64,000 bases of DNA from Chitinophaga polysaccharea (lineage in GTDB: Bacteria; Bacteroidota; Bacteroidia; Chitinophagales; Chitinophagaceae). The notes under the pieces are model-generated. The model did not search any database and was not told the DNA's origin. It was given only the letters and a program-made list of their open reading frames with translations. Of this stretch, positions 27,370 to 35,628 are shown one piece after another. Both the position numbers and the translations under genes were made by a program. The DNA is taken from the NCBI RefSeq assembly GCF_007829335.1, contig NZ_VIWO01000001.1, forward strand, positions 930,001 to 994,000, in the 5' to 3' direction. Positions within the stretch are counted from its first letter, which is position 1; the number at the start of each line of letters is the position of its first letter.

Positions 27370-28377
27370 ATGAAAAGGATGTTTATAGTTGCAATAATTT
27401 TATGGAGCAGTTTGTTGCCCCGCCTGGCTGTAGCCCAGGTAGATCCACATTTTTCACAATACTATGCCTACCCGCTATGGTTAAACCCTGCCCTGACGGG
27501 AGTAATTGACGGCGATTACCGCATTAGTGGCAATTATCGTAATCAGTGGGCGAATTATGGGAAGCCATTCTCCACGGCCGGTGTAGCAATCGACGCAGCT
27601 ACAGACAAGAATATTGGTGTAGGACTCAATGTAATGAACATGTCTGCTGGTGATGCCGGGTACAACTATTTTAATGCGATGGCCAGTGTTTCCTACAGTG
27701 GGGTGAAATTTGGCCGTACCAAAACCAGTCAGATAGTATTTGGTATAAATGCCGGTTTAATCAATAGAAGAGTAGACCCTGCTAAATTCCAAACTGGTAG
27801 CCAGTATCAACCGGTTACAGGTTTTGATCCCAGTATTTTTAACGGAGAAAATGTAAGTAAAACCAACTCCAGCCAGTTCGATGCAGGAGCAGGTGCGGTG
27901 TACTTCGACGGAAATCCCAATCACATGCTCAATCCATTTGTGGGATTTGCCGCCGCTCACCTCACACAACCCAAGGATTTTTTTGCATCAGAGGGAACAG
28001 ATAAAAGATTGCCGGTTCGCTACCTGGTACATGGTGGAACTAAAATTAAATTGAACGAACGGTTAAGCTTTACGCCTACCGGCTTATATATGAGACAAGG
28101 CAATGCGGAAGAAACAGTTGCCGGCGTGTATGCCAGCCTGCTGGTAAATCCGGAGTTTGACTTCCTGGTAGGTGGTAACTATCGGTTTAACGATGCGGTC
28201 ATTCCTTTTGCCGGTTTCCACTTCAAAAACTTTGTATTGGGATTGAGCTACGACGCCAATACCTCCAATATGCGCCGCCTGGTAAATGGCAGCCAGAGTT
28301 TTGAAGTATCCCTGTCCTTTATCAGCCGCAAAAGAAGGGTGCTGAATGAAGAATATTTTATTTGCCCAAGATTATAA
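27370..28377 (+). CDS. PorP/SprF family type IX secretion system outer-membrane protein
   Basis: 335 residues. The signal peptide is MKRMFIVAIILWSSLLPRLAVAQ. Directly after it comes the PorP/SprF hallmark 'VDPHFSQYYAYPLWLNPALTGV', followed by alternating short beta strands typical of a 14-strand barrel and the segment 'RISGNYRNQW'. Family members assist T9SS transport or surface attachment of particular cargo. They are often encoded next to giant type-B cargo proteins, as here, 90 bp downstream. ATG 27370 is chosen because it gives a clean signal peptide; an in-frame ATG at 27289 would add 27 residues without signal character. It is part of the operon 14254-30504. Confidence 0.9.
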   Translation: MKRMFIVAIILWSSLLPRLAVAQVDPHFSQYYAYPLWLNPALTGVIDGDYRISGNYRNQWANYGKPFSTAGVAIDAATDKNIGVGLNVMNMSAGDAGYNYFNAMASVSYSGVKFGRTKTSQIVFGINAGLINRRVDPAKFQTGSQYQPVTGFDPSIFNGENVSKTNSSQFDAGAGAVYFDGNPNHMLNPFVGFAAAHLTQPKDFFASEGTDKRLPVRYLVHGGTKIKLNERLSFTPTGLYMRQGNAEETVAGVYASLLVNPEFDFLVGGNYRFNDAVIPFAGFHFKNFVLGLSYDANTSNMRRLVNGSQSFEVSLSFISRKRRVLNEEYFICPRL

Positions 28378-28443
28378 AACTGTCTGAAACCGGAGGAAGA
28401 ATGGAGGAAAAAACTTATACAGAAAAATAGAAATGGAACCCTC

Positions 28444-30504
28444 ATGAAAAAAATTACACTCTGTTTGCTGGTGATTTTTTTAGGAATAATTAACTCCATA
28501 CAAGCGCAGTATGTGTATGATTACAAGCATACGGCGGATGTTTTTTATAACTCAAGGGATTATTATTCTGCTGCCCAATACTATAATAAGGCATTGGGTA
28601 CCTTTAAGATTAAACCAGAACAGGTTCTACCCTATACCGTTGGCGGCGCTGCGCCAAGTGGTAAACTAAAAGATTACCAACAGGTGGTTGCCCGCCTGGC
28701 GGAGTCATACCGCCTCTTCTACGACTATGGTAACGCGGAAACCTGGTACTCGCAGCTGGTAGGATTTAACAACCCTGCTTTTCCGCAGGCACGCTACTGG
28801 TACGCCGTTTGTCTGCGTTACAACGGCAAATATCAACAGGCTCTCGACGAGTTCACTAAATTCAAGCAAAGCTACACTGCAGCAGATGAACTGTCTGTAA
28901 GAACCCCACTGGAAATTGCCTGCTGCCAGTTCGCACTCTCTGAAGCGAATAAAGAGCCCAGGTATACGATCGAAAAAACTGCCGGTAATGTAAATGAAGG
29001 CGGAGCCAACTACGCCCCCGTAATATTGAGTGGTGGAACCCTGATGTTTACATCTTCCCGCCCTGATAATCCTCCCTTACCCGTTCCGGCAACCAATAAC
29101 CAGGCTGCTGCAAAAAAACAAACAAAGAAAGGAACTCCTTATGTAAATGACCTTTACACTGCTATTGGCGCCGATAATACTTATGATAAAAGCAAGAAAG
29201 TAAACATTCCTATTGCTAAAGGATATGACCAGGGGGTATCGGCTATAACACCTGATGGCAACACTTTATACCTTACCAGGTGGACAGTGAAGGATGGTGT
29301 AAAACACGCTGCTATCTACATCAGCACACTCCATAACGGTGAATGGACAGAACCTAAAATACTGGGAGATAACGTAAATGCGCCCGGTTATAACTCCATG
29401 CAGCCTTATATTACTGCTGATGGAAAATACCTGCTGTTTGCATCCAACAGGCCAGGAGGTATGGGTAAAAATGATTTGTGGTATTGCATTATGACCAATG
29501 GCGTACCGGGAGGAGCCCGTAACATGGGAACTACCATCAACACTAAAGATGAAGAACAGGCGCCTTTTTATGATGCAGAGAAGAATTTGCTCGTATTCAG
29601 TACCGATGGCCGCGTAGGCCTGGGAGGATTAGACTTCTTCCAAAGTGAGGGAGATTTCGGTACCTGGTCTGTACCCGTTAACATGGGCAAACCCTTAAAT
29701 TCTCCCAAAGATGATATCTACTACACCGCATTAGATAATACCCACCCCTTTGCAGCAGGTTTCATCAGCTCCGATAGGGAGTCTATCTGCTGCCTCGAAG
29801 TATTCAGCATCAGGCGGATTAAAAAGATAGTGAGTGGCCTGATCATAGATTGTGATACACAACAGCCGTTAGACGGCGCCACTGTAAGTTTGCTGGATAC
29901 AGTGAGAAGAAAAACCATCCGCCAGGTTATACTCGATGCTTCAGGTAGGTATACCTTTGAGGTAGATCCGCAACGCTTCTATAAGATAGTAGCAGAGAAG
30001 GAAAACTATTTTACAAAGAATATCTACTTTAATACCGCATCCCTGCAGCAGGTAGACTCTATGGAAAATCCTACGCTCTGCCTTAAACATTATGAAATTG
30101 AAAAGCCCATTGTCTTAAATAATATCTACTACGACTTTAACAAGGCCACCCTGCGGCCAGAATCGAAAACAGTACTGGATACCGTAGTTGATATGTTGAA
30201 TGATAATCCTAAGCTGACCATCGAAATGAGCGCTCACACTGATAGCGTTGGTTCTGTGAAATACAACGAGAAACTATCACAGGCGCGTGCTCAATCCTGC
30301 GTAGATTATCTCATTAGCAGGGGAATTGCCGCGGATAGGTTGATTGCTAAAGGTTATGGTAAATCAAAACCAATAGCGCCTAACTCATTGCCTAATCATA
30401 AGGATAATCCTGAAGGACGGCAAATGAACCGTAGAACGGAATTCAAAGTATTAAAAAGACAGGTAGCGGTAAAGAATACATACGACACCGATACTGGACA
30501 ATAA
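28444..30504 (+). CDS. PorE-like OmpA-family protein (TPR, PD40 propeller, CarboxypepD_reg-like, OmpA domain)
   Basis: 686 residues. The signal peptide is MKKITLCLLVIFLGIINSIQAQ. Domains in order: a TPR-like region (about 25-165), a WD40/PD40-like propeller with repeated 'DGNTLYLTRW', 'DGKYLLFASNRPGGMGKNDLWY' and 'NLLVFSTDGRVGLGGLDFF' blades (about 180-450), a carboxypeptidase regulatory-like beta domain (VSGLIIDCDTQQPLDGATVSL, about 460-545), and a C-terminal OmpA peptidoglycan-binding domain with 'YYDFNKATLRPES' and 'SAHTDSVGS'. This is the order described for T9SS PorE. In Chitinophaga-like genomes such proteins also occur as paralogues paired with PorP/SprF and giant adhesins, so it probably serves the giant protein. 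It is the last gene before a strong terminator. Confidence 0.9.
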   Translation: MKKITLCLLVIFLGIINSIQAQYVYDYKHTADVFYNSRDYYSAAQYYNKALGTFKIKPEQVLPYTVGGAAPSGKLKDYQQVVARLAESYRLFYDYGNAETWYSQLVGFNNPAFPQARYWYAVCLRYNGKYQQALDEFTKFKQSYTAADELSVRTPLEIACCQFALSEANKEPRYTIEKTAGNVNEGGANYAPVILSGGTLMFTSSRPDNPPLPVPATNNQAAAKKQTKKGTPYVNDLYTAIGADNTYDKSKKVNIPIAKGYDQGVSAITPDGNTLYLTRWTVKDGVKHAAIYISTLHNGEWTEPKILGDNVNAPGYNSMQPYITADGKYLLFASNRPGGMGKNDLWYCIMTNGVPGGARNMGTTINTKDEEQAPFYDAEKNLLVFSTDGRVGLGGLDFFQSEGDFGTWSVPVNMGKPLNSPKDDIYYTALDNTHPFAAGFISSDRESICCLEVFSIRRIKKIVSGLIIDCDTQQPLDGATVSLLDTVRRKTIRQVILDASGRYTFEVDPQRFYKIVAEKENYFTKNIYFNTASLQQVDSMENPTLCLKHYEIEKPIVLNNIYYDFNKATLRPESKTVLDTVVDMLNDNPKLTIEMSAHTDSVGSVKYNEKLSQARAQSCVDYLISRGIAADRLIAKGYGKSKPIAPNSLPNHKDNPEGRQMNRRTEFKVLKRQVAVKNTYDTDTGQ

Positions 30505-30552
30505 TATATACCCCTGCCGAAGCGTTATTGCTTCCATATCCTACAATTACCA

Positions 30553-30583
30553 AAGCCGTCTCCCTGAGGCGGCTTTTTCTTTA
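30553..30583 (+). terminator. intrinsic terminator of the giant-protein operon
   Basis: A 10-bp stem with one G-T pair (AAGCCGTCTC at 30553-30562 and GAGGCGGCTT at 30566-30575), a 3-nt loop, and a T-rich tail TTTTTCTTT. It stands 48 bp after the stop of the PorE-like gene. Confidence 0.85.
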
Positions 30584-30603
30584 GTATTAACTTGATGCTT
30601 GTA

Positions 30604-30800
30604 TTATATGGTTGTATGGGTTTTATTTTGCCGGTAGCTCAATACGGTCAGCCCTGCACCTACTAGTACTATAATAGCTCCTATCCAGGGAGTGGCATTT
30701 AATCCCAATGAGGAGGTATCTACAACTCTTCCACCTACGGAAGCGCCGATGGCTACTCCCAGGTTAAAAGCTGAAATATTCAAGGTAGGTATATTGCTAC
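30604..30800 (-). pseudogene. C-terminal remnant of an MFS transporter
   Basis: On the minus strand the last ~60 codons before the stop at 30604 read '...LNISAFNLGVAIGASVGGRVVDT' and 'LGLNATPWIGAIIVLVGAGLTVLSY'. This is the typical final two-helix segment of an AraJ/DHA1-type major facilitator efflux transporter. Upstream of about 30800 the frame stays open for some 57 codons but no longer resembles a transporter, because that stretch is the antisense of a LysR remnant. About 85 percent of a normal transporter is missing. The junction suggests one deletion that removed the 5' halves of two divergent genes. Confidence 0.75.
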
Positions 30801-31152
30801 CCTTCCCTTTAATATCAACATCAAATTTGGGGAGTATCCGGATATGCAGCAATATCTTGACCATGGATTGCTCGACCTGATCATTGCACCTCATAAAAGG
30901 AACTGCTCTATTGTTCGTTGCTTGATTGATGGAAAAGACTTTGCTATTATTCCCGATTTTCTTTGCCGGCATGAACTGGCTACGGGAAAGTTAAAGCTGG
31001 CCTGGGAAGGAAATAAAGTAATGGAAAATACGCTCTACTTCGGTACCCGCAAGAAAACCATGTGCAGCAAGGAAATAGGAATGATTGAAGCGCTTTTTGA
31101 AGAACAATCTTCTTTATTTTCTAATGATCAAGTGTTGCAGGATGCTGTGTAA
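30800..31152 (+). pseudogene. C-terminal remnant of a LysR-family regulator
   Basis: The plus frame, open from about 30800 and containing an ATG at 30844, reads 'FNINIKFGEYPDMQQYLDHGLLDLIIAP', then 'FAIIPDFLCRHELATGKLKLAWEG' and 'NTLYFGTRKKT'. These are strand-helix elements of the last part of a LysR substrate-binding domain. The DNA-binding winged helix and the first effector lobe are absent. Together with the MFS remnant it marks a lost divergent regulator/transporter pair. Expression of the 102-residue fragment from ATG 30844 is possible but would not make a regulator. Confidence 0.7.
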
Positions 31153-31191
31153 ATATATTTAGTTAGTATTCCTTATATTTTTAGAACGCAC

Positions 31192-31222
31192 AAAAGCATG
31201 CTTCAATGAAAAGCATGCTTTT
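31192..31222. terminator. bidirectional terminator hairpin
   Basis: A perfect 12-bp stem (AAAAGCATGCTT 31192-31203, AAGCATGCTTTT 31211-31222) with a 7-nt loop. Flanking T-rich runs lie on both strands. It separates the plus-strand LysR remnant from the convergent lipoprotein gene ending at 31261. Confidence 0.8.
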
Positions 31223-31260
31223 ATAATTTTAATGAAATTTTACAACAGTGCTGTTAACGC

Positions 31261-31803
31261 TTATTTACCAAAGCTGCCGATGGCCAGCGTTTCAGTTCCC
31301 GTTGCAGTAGCCACTTTCAGGAAAGAAGAAAGTGCCAGTACATCGTCGTATTTAAATTTAATCTCAGTACGTACGTTGTTAGGCTGGTACAGTTTGATGG
31401 TATTGATTTTATCAACTACGGTATGAGTGAGTGCAGCACCGGTACCTTTAAAGCTGATCGCTTTTTTCTCCAGGTCTTTTGGCCGGAAAATAGTGTCGGT
31501 GGTAGGCGCGGCGATGGTGCCTTTAATCAGGTAAACATTGTATTCTGCATCTTTGGTGTTCTTGTCGAGATTTAATACAACGATTACGCTATTTCCAGTA
31601 TCAGCAAGGTTTTCCTTGAGTGTTACGGTGCCTATTTTTTTGTCCTTGTCATCTCCTGTAGTGCCTTTCAGCTCATAAGTTTTGCTGCGTGGAGTAGGAA
31701 CAATTGGATCGTCATTATCCTTTTTGCAGGAACTGAAAGATATACCCAATACAGTGGCCATTACTGCTCCGGTCAGGAGAGTATTCTTGTTGAACATAAG
31801 CAT
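31261..31803 (-). CDS. hypothetical lipoprotein
   Basis: 180 residues. The N-terminus MLMFNKNTLLTGAVMATVLGISFSSC has a lipobox ending in SSC, followed by the charged KKDNDDP linker often seen after the lipidated Cys in Bacteroidota surface lipoproteins. The rest is a beta-rich domain of about 140 residues ('KTYELKGTTGDDKDKKIGTVTL', 'SVIVVLNLDKNTKDAEYNVYLIKG') with no catalytic motif I recognise. It resembles small CHRD-like or immunoglobulin-like lipoproteins, but I cannot place it. Start is ATG 31803 or 31797, two codons apart. It is followed by a hairpin and appears to be a single gene. Confidence 0.8.
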   Translation of the reverse strand: MLMFNKNTLLTGAVMATVLGISFSSCKKDNDDPIVPTPRSKTYELKGTTGDDKDKKIGTVTLKENLADTGNSVIVVLNLDKNTKDAEYNVYLIKGTIAAPTTDTIFRPKDLEKKAISFKGTGAALTHTVVDKINTIKLYQPNNVRTEIKFKYDDVLALSSFLKVATATGTETLAIGSFGK

Positions 31804-32235
31804 TGTTTGTGTTTTACGAAGGTTTTATAAAGGTGATGCTACGTGTTGATCGTATAATTTTCGTTCTTGAATTTTTATGCAATAGGTTCTCAGCGCTGAT
31901 ATGATATGTTAAACGGAACTTGAAATTAAATGTTACAGCTATCGCAATATATTTTGAATTATTTTTCTTGTGCCCTGTAATCGCCTGCTGTAAATGGTTG
32001 CAGCAGGGTGATTTTAGCTTCGTGGTAAGTATGCCAATTTTCCACTTCTTTTGTCAGAGATGATTTTTGTGGAAAGAAATCAATTACATTTGTATTTCAT
32101 CATTCGGTGATAAACTGATAGTAATATGAAAGCTTAAATAATCGCTGGTACTTCCCGCGAATCTTCTCTACACATTATTGTTTGGTTTGTGGCACTGCCA
32201 AGTGTCATTATCGGTTTATTATTTCAACTTATTAT
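31804..32235. other. 432-bp intergenic region upstream of the MATE gene
   Basis: No coding frame is supported. A -7-like TACATTTG is at 32085-32092, with a TTTG 15 bp before it at 32066-32069; the spacing is short for a Bacteroidota promoter. If used, the MATE leader would be about 135 nt. On the other strand the sequence must hold the promoter of the lipoprotein gene, but no clear element was found. Confidence 0.4.
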
Positions 32236-33651
32236 ATGTCTATTTTAACGAAAACGTTATTGCGTGTCCGTCATTTTTTTCAGTTATTCAAGATGGCGGT
32301 GGCTGGTAGTGAAAAGGAGTTCACTACCGGCAGTATTAACCGGGCTATTTTCCTGCTGGCAGTACCTATGATCCTGGAAATGGCCATGGAGTCGTTATTT
32401 GCGGTAGTGGATATTTATTTTGTAGGCCATTTGGGAGTAAATGCCATTACAACGGTAGGACTTACGGAATCCATCCTGATGTTGGTATATACGGTTACAA
32501 TGGGATTAAGTATGGGTGCCACTGCCATGATAGCGCGTCGTACGGGGGAAAAAGATCCGGATGCTGCAGCACATGCTGCTATGCAAGCCCTGTACATTGG
32601 TTTAATCTTATCGCTGCTGGTAACAGTAGTGGGCGTCTTTTTTTCAAAAGATGTTTTATTAATGATGGGAGCTTCCATGGATGTGGCAGACTACGGTTAT
32701 GTATATACGAAGATATTATTATGCGGTAATATTGTGGTTATTTTATTAATACTCATCAATGGTATTTTTCGTGGAGCGGGAGATGCGGCCCTGGCGATGC
32801 GTGCCTTATGGATTGCCAATGGCTTGAATATTATTTTATGTCCTTTGCTGATTTCCGGTGCGGGTCCCATTCCGGCTATGGGACTGAAAGGTGCGGCCAT
32901 AGCTACTTTCATTGGAAGAGGAGTAGGTGTGCTATATCAATTGTATCACCTGGCAAAGGGAAGAGATCTGATACGTATTACCCGGAAACACCTGGCGCCT
33001 GCCTTGCCGATTATCTGGAGCATTCTCAGGATAGCACTGGGAGCCACTGCCCAGATGCTCATTGCTGCAGCCAGCTGGATTTTCCTGGTGCGTATCATTG
33101 CCCATTTTGGAAAAGATGCGGTAGCCGGCTATACGATTACGATCCGGGTGGTGCTTTTTACCATCCTGCCGGCCTGGGGAATGGCCAATGCTGCTGCAGC
33201 GCTGGTGGGGCAAAACCTGGGCGCACAACAGCCGGAAAGGGCAGAGATATCGGCCTGGCGGGCGGCGTTTTTTAATATGCTATTCCTGGGCTTCGTGGCA
33301 ATTGTATTCATCACCGGGGCACGGCCTATTATAGGCTTTTTTACAACCGATCCGGCGGTATTGGATTATGCAGTGCAATGTATCCGCCTGATGAGCGCAG
33401 GATATGTCTTTTATGCCTACGGTATGGTGCTTATACAGTCGTTCAACGGCGCCGGAGATACCCGTACTCCCCTGCTCATTAATTTATTTGTGATGTGGAC
33501 CCTGCAAATGCCCCTGGCTTATGTCCTGTCTATCTGGCTAAAGCTGGGCCCTGTGGGGGTATTCTGGGCCATTGCCATCTCCGAGTCTACGTCAGCTGTC
33601 GCCGCTATACTGCTATTCCGCCGCGGTGCCTGGAAAACAGTAAAGATTTAA
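32236..33651 (+). CDS. MATE family efflux transporter
   Basis: 471 residues with 12 predicted membrane helices in two similar halves. The first helix region 'RAIFLLAVPMILEMAMESLFAVVDIYFVGHLG' is the MATE signature with the conserved D-x-x-F/Y-V-G-x-L element. The second half has 'RIALGATAQMLIAAASWIFLVRIIAHFG' and 'GMANAAAALVGQNLGA', which are equally typical. Such transporters export drugs or metabolites in exchange for Na+ or H+; the substrate is unknown. ATG 32236 is preferred over upstream TTG codons. A second ATG at 32293 would shorten the N-terminus by 19 residues and is possible. It is transcribed toward pfkB, which has its own promoter. Confidence 0.92.
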   Translation: MSILTKTLLRVRHFFQLFKMAVAGSEKEFTTGSINRAIFLLAVPMILEMAMESLFAVVDIYFVGHLGVNAITTVGLTESILMLVYTVTMGLSMGATAMIARRTGEKDPDAAAHAAMQALYIGLILSLLVTVVGVFFSKDVLLMMGASMDVADYGYVYTKILLCGNIVVILLILINGIFRGAGDAALAMRALWIANGLNIILCPLLISGAGPIPAMGLKGAAIATFIGRGVGVLYQLYHLAKGRDLIRITRKHLAPALPIIWSILRIALGATAQMLIAAASWIFLVRIIAHFGKDAVAGYTITIRVVLFTILPAWGMANAAAALVGQNLGAQQPERAEISAWRAAFFNMLFLGFVAIVFITGARPIIGFFTTDPAVLDYAVQCIRLMSAGYVFYAYGMVLIQSFNGAGDTRTPLLINLFVMWTLQMPLAYVLSIWLKLGPVGVFWAIAISESTSAVAAILLFRRGAWKTVKI

Positions 33652-33653
33652 AG

Positions 33654-33682
33654 TTGTCTTTCTATTTAAGTAATTACCTTTG
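33654..33682 (+). promoter_or_regulatory. candidate Bacteroidota promoter for the PfkB kinase gene
   Basis: A TTG at 33654-33656 and TACCTTTG at 33675-33682 match the -33 and -7 (TAnnTTTG) elements with 18 bp between them. The -7 lies 48 bp upstream of the kinase start. Confidence 0.6.
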
Positions 33683-33730
33683 CCAGGTTTTGTATTAAAT
33701 TTTAACATAATAAAAATTAACTGGAATAGC

Positions 33731-34654
33731 ATGTCTCTCACTGTCGTAGGTACAATGGCTTTCGATGAAATCGAAACCCCCTTTGGAAAGTCAGGTAAAA
33801 TTATAGGTGGATCGGCCACTTATATTGCCTGGGCGGCCTCTAATTTTGTTAAGCCTATCAACCAGGTATCTGTAGTAGGTGAAGATTTCCCCCAATCAGA
33901 GCTGGATGCGCTGAAAAACAAAGGAGTGGCGCTCGATGGAGTACAGATAAAACAAGGCGAAAAATCTTTCTACTGGTCCGGTAAGTATCACATGGATATG
34001 AATACCCGCGACTCGCTGGCTACAGAGTTAAACGTACTGGCAGATTTTAAACCGGTTATTCCTGAAAGCTACCAGGGCAGCGAATTCCTGATACTGGGTA
34101 ACCTTACCCCACAAGTGCAGATGAGCGTATTGGATCAGCTGAAAGTACGTCCTAAGCTGATTGTAATGGATACCATGAACTTCTGGATGGAAGTGGCACT
34201 CGACGACCTGTTGAAAGTGTTGAAGAAAGTAGATGTGTTGATGGTAAACGACGGAGAAGCACGCCAGTTAAGCGGTGAGTACTCCCTGGTAAAGGCTGCC
34301 CGTAAAATCATGGCTATGGGTCCCCGTTACCTTATTATTAAGAAAGGTGAACACGGTGCCCTGCTGTTTTACGAAAATCATGTATTCTTTGCGCCCGCTA
34401 TGCCACTGGATGACGTGTACGATCCAACCGGCGCCGGAGATACTTTTGCAGGAGGGTTTATCGGTCACCTGGCTAAAACAAAAGATATCTCTTTCGAAAA
34501 CATGAAAACCGCCATCATCGTAGGATCGGCAATGGCATCTTTCTGCGTGGAGAAGTTTGGTACCGAACGCCTCCGGGAAATTACGCAAGAAGATATTTCA
34601 GCGCGCCTGGAGCAGTTTGTACAACTGGTTAATTTTGATATCGACCTGGTATAG
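33731..34654 (+). CDS. PfkB family sugar/nucleoside kinase
   Basis: 307 residues of the ribokinase-like fold. The N-terminal substrate-binding glycine motif is 'IIGGSATYIAWAASNF'. The C-terminal signature DPTGAGDTFAGGF supplies the anion hole and the catalytic Asp. 'MVNDGEARQLSG' is the usual NxxE-type segment that helps place Mg-ATP. The substrate may be a sugar, adenosine or another nucleoside and cannot be read from these motifs. ATG 33731 is used because the frame upstream opens only with TTG. It has its own promoter and is followed by a perfect 38-bp hairpin shared with the convergent nuclease gene. Confidence 0.92.
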   Translation: MSLTVVGTMAFDEIETPFGKSGKIIGGSATYIAWAASNFVKPINQVSVVGEDFPQSELDALKNKGVALDGVQIKQGEKSFYWSGKYHMDMNTRDSLATELNVLADFKPVIPESYQGSEFLILGNLTPQVQMSVLDQLKVRPKLIVMDTMNFWMEVALDDLLKVLKKVDVLMVNDGEARQLSGEYSLVKAARKIMAMGPRYLIIKKGEHGALLFYENHVFFAPAMPLDDVYDPTGAGDTFAGGFIGHLAKTKDISFENMKTAIIVGSAMASFCVEKFGTERLREITQEDISARLEQFVQLVNFDIDLV

Positions 34655-34657
34655 GAC

Positions 34658-34739
34658 ATAACATCTCACTTATAAAATAAAAAAGGGGAATAACCAGCTT
34701 AGGTTATTCCCCTTTTTTATTTTATAAGTGAGATGTTAT
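34658..34739. terminator. perfect 38-bp-stem bidirectional terminator
   Basis: The arms 34658-34695 and 34702-34739 are exact reverse complements (inner part AAAAAAGGGGAATAACC) around the 6-nt loop AGCTTA. A/T tracts inside the stem give U-runs on both strands. The right arm covers the TAA stop (34736-34738) of the S1/P1 nuclease gene. It ends transcription of both convergent genes. Confidence 0.9.
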
Positions 34740-35527
34740 TTATAAATGCTGTTCAGAATAGCAGCCAGTCTCAACCCGCCTTTCAGCAATTGCTGGTTCA
34801 GATCTTTCATAAAAACATAGTTATAACGGTAGCTGAGCTTGGCATCGGGTTGTGTATAGCTATATACTTTATCGGCCAGTAGGTGCGATTCATACATCCA
34901 GTCGGCAATAGACCCTTTTTGCATAGCTTTTGCTTCCGCAGCAGAAACGATGTCCAGGGCTTTGGCGTACTCGGTATAGCTGAGCTGCTGAAAATCGATC
35001 AGGTGTTCGTCCCAAACCCGGTGTAAGTTAGAAGGCTTATCGAACCACATCACGGAAATTTTATTGCCGCCCATATCTTCATCACGGCCTACATGCAGGG
35101 GTTGATGCATATCTCCCATCATATGTACCAGGAAAGTAAGTGCAAACAGCTGTTTGTCTTTGGAAAGGGAACGGTTTTTCAGTTCCTTCATCATCGCCTG
35201 GGTTTCGGTGTAAAGGTTTTCATCGGTAGCCGCGGCGAGTAATTCATTGAATTTAGCCCGGTCGATATTAGCCGGGAAATCCAGGTAGTGCCATTTGTTG
35301 GTGTGATCGTATTGATGCGTGGTGTCTGATTTAATAAAATCAGGCCAGTTGGCAATCATTGCCATCGGCTGGCGACCCAGAATTTGCGTGATCGCTTTAC
35401 GGGCTTGTGGAGTCAGGTGCTGCCAGGCTATTTCAGCAACAATACGGTGGCCATTGGGGCCCCAGGCAAAAGAGGCAAGAGGAAGCAGGAAGGCGATTAA
35501 CAGGCCTGTTAAGATTTTTTTTCTCAT
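34736..35527 (-). CDS. S1/P1 family nuclease
   Basis: 263 residues. The signal peptide MRKKILTGLLIAFLLPLASFA is followed directly by Trp22. In P1 nuclease the mature N-terminal Trp is itself a zinc ligand, and WGPNGH keeps this plus the next His ligand. Other ligands are visible in 'DTTHQYDHTNKWHY', 'HMMGDMHQPLHVGRDEDMGG' (His, Asp, His) and 'NLHRVWDEHLID' (His, Asp). This accounts for the trinuclear zinc site, so the enzyme looks active. Family members degrade single-stranded DNA and RNA and 3'-nucleotides. It is probably periplasmic or secreted and used for phosphate or nucleoside scavenging. A candidate -7 element for this strand is at 35549-35556. Confidence 0.95.
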   Translation of the reverse strand: MRKKILTGLLIAFLLPLASFAWGPNGHRIVAEIAWQHLTPQARKAITQILGRQPMAMIANWPDFIKSDTTHQYDHTNKWHYLDFPANIDRAKFNELLAAATDENLYTETQAMMKELKNRSLSKDKQLFALTFLVHMMGDMHQPLHVGRDEDMGGNKISVMWFDKPSNLHRVWDEHLIDFQQLSYTEYAKALDIVSAAEAKAMQKGSIADWMYESHLLADKVYSYTQPDAKLSYRYNYVFMKDLNQQLLKGGLRLAAILNSIYK

Positions 35528-35548
35528 AAGTCGTCCTTAAATGAGCAG

Positions 35549-35556
35549 CAAAATTA
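35549..35556 (-). promoter_or_regulatory. candidate -7 element of the S1/P1 nuclease gene
   Basis: On the minus strand this reads TAATTTTG, matching TAnnTTTG, 22 bp upstream of the ATG at 35527. No clear -33 element was found. Confidence 0.4.
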
Positions 35557-35628
35557 AAGCATCTTTTTTAACACTTCTCTTCCTGATTCTTTAGTATTTT
35601 TACAGACTGCTCAAATACAAATTTCAAT

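Noticed and set aside
30844..31152. Annotating the plus-strand 102-codon frame as an intact regulator gene
   Set aside because: It holds only the end of a LysR effector domain and lacks the DNA-binding domain; it is a remnant.
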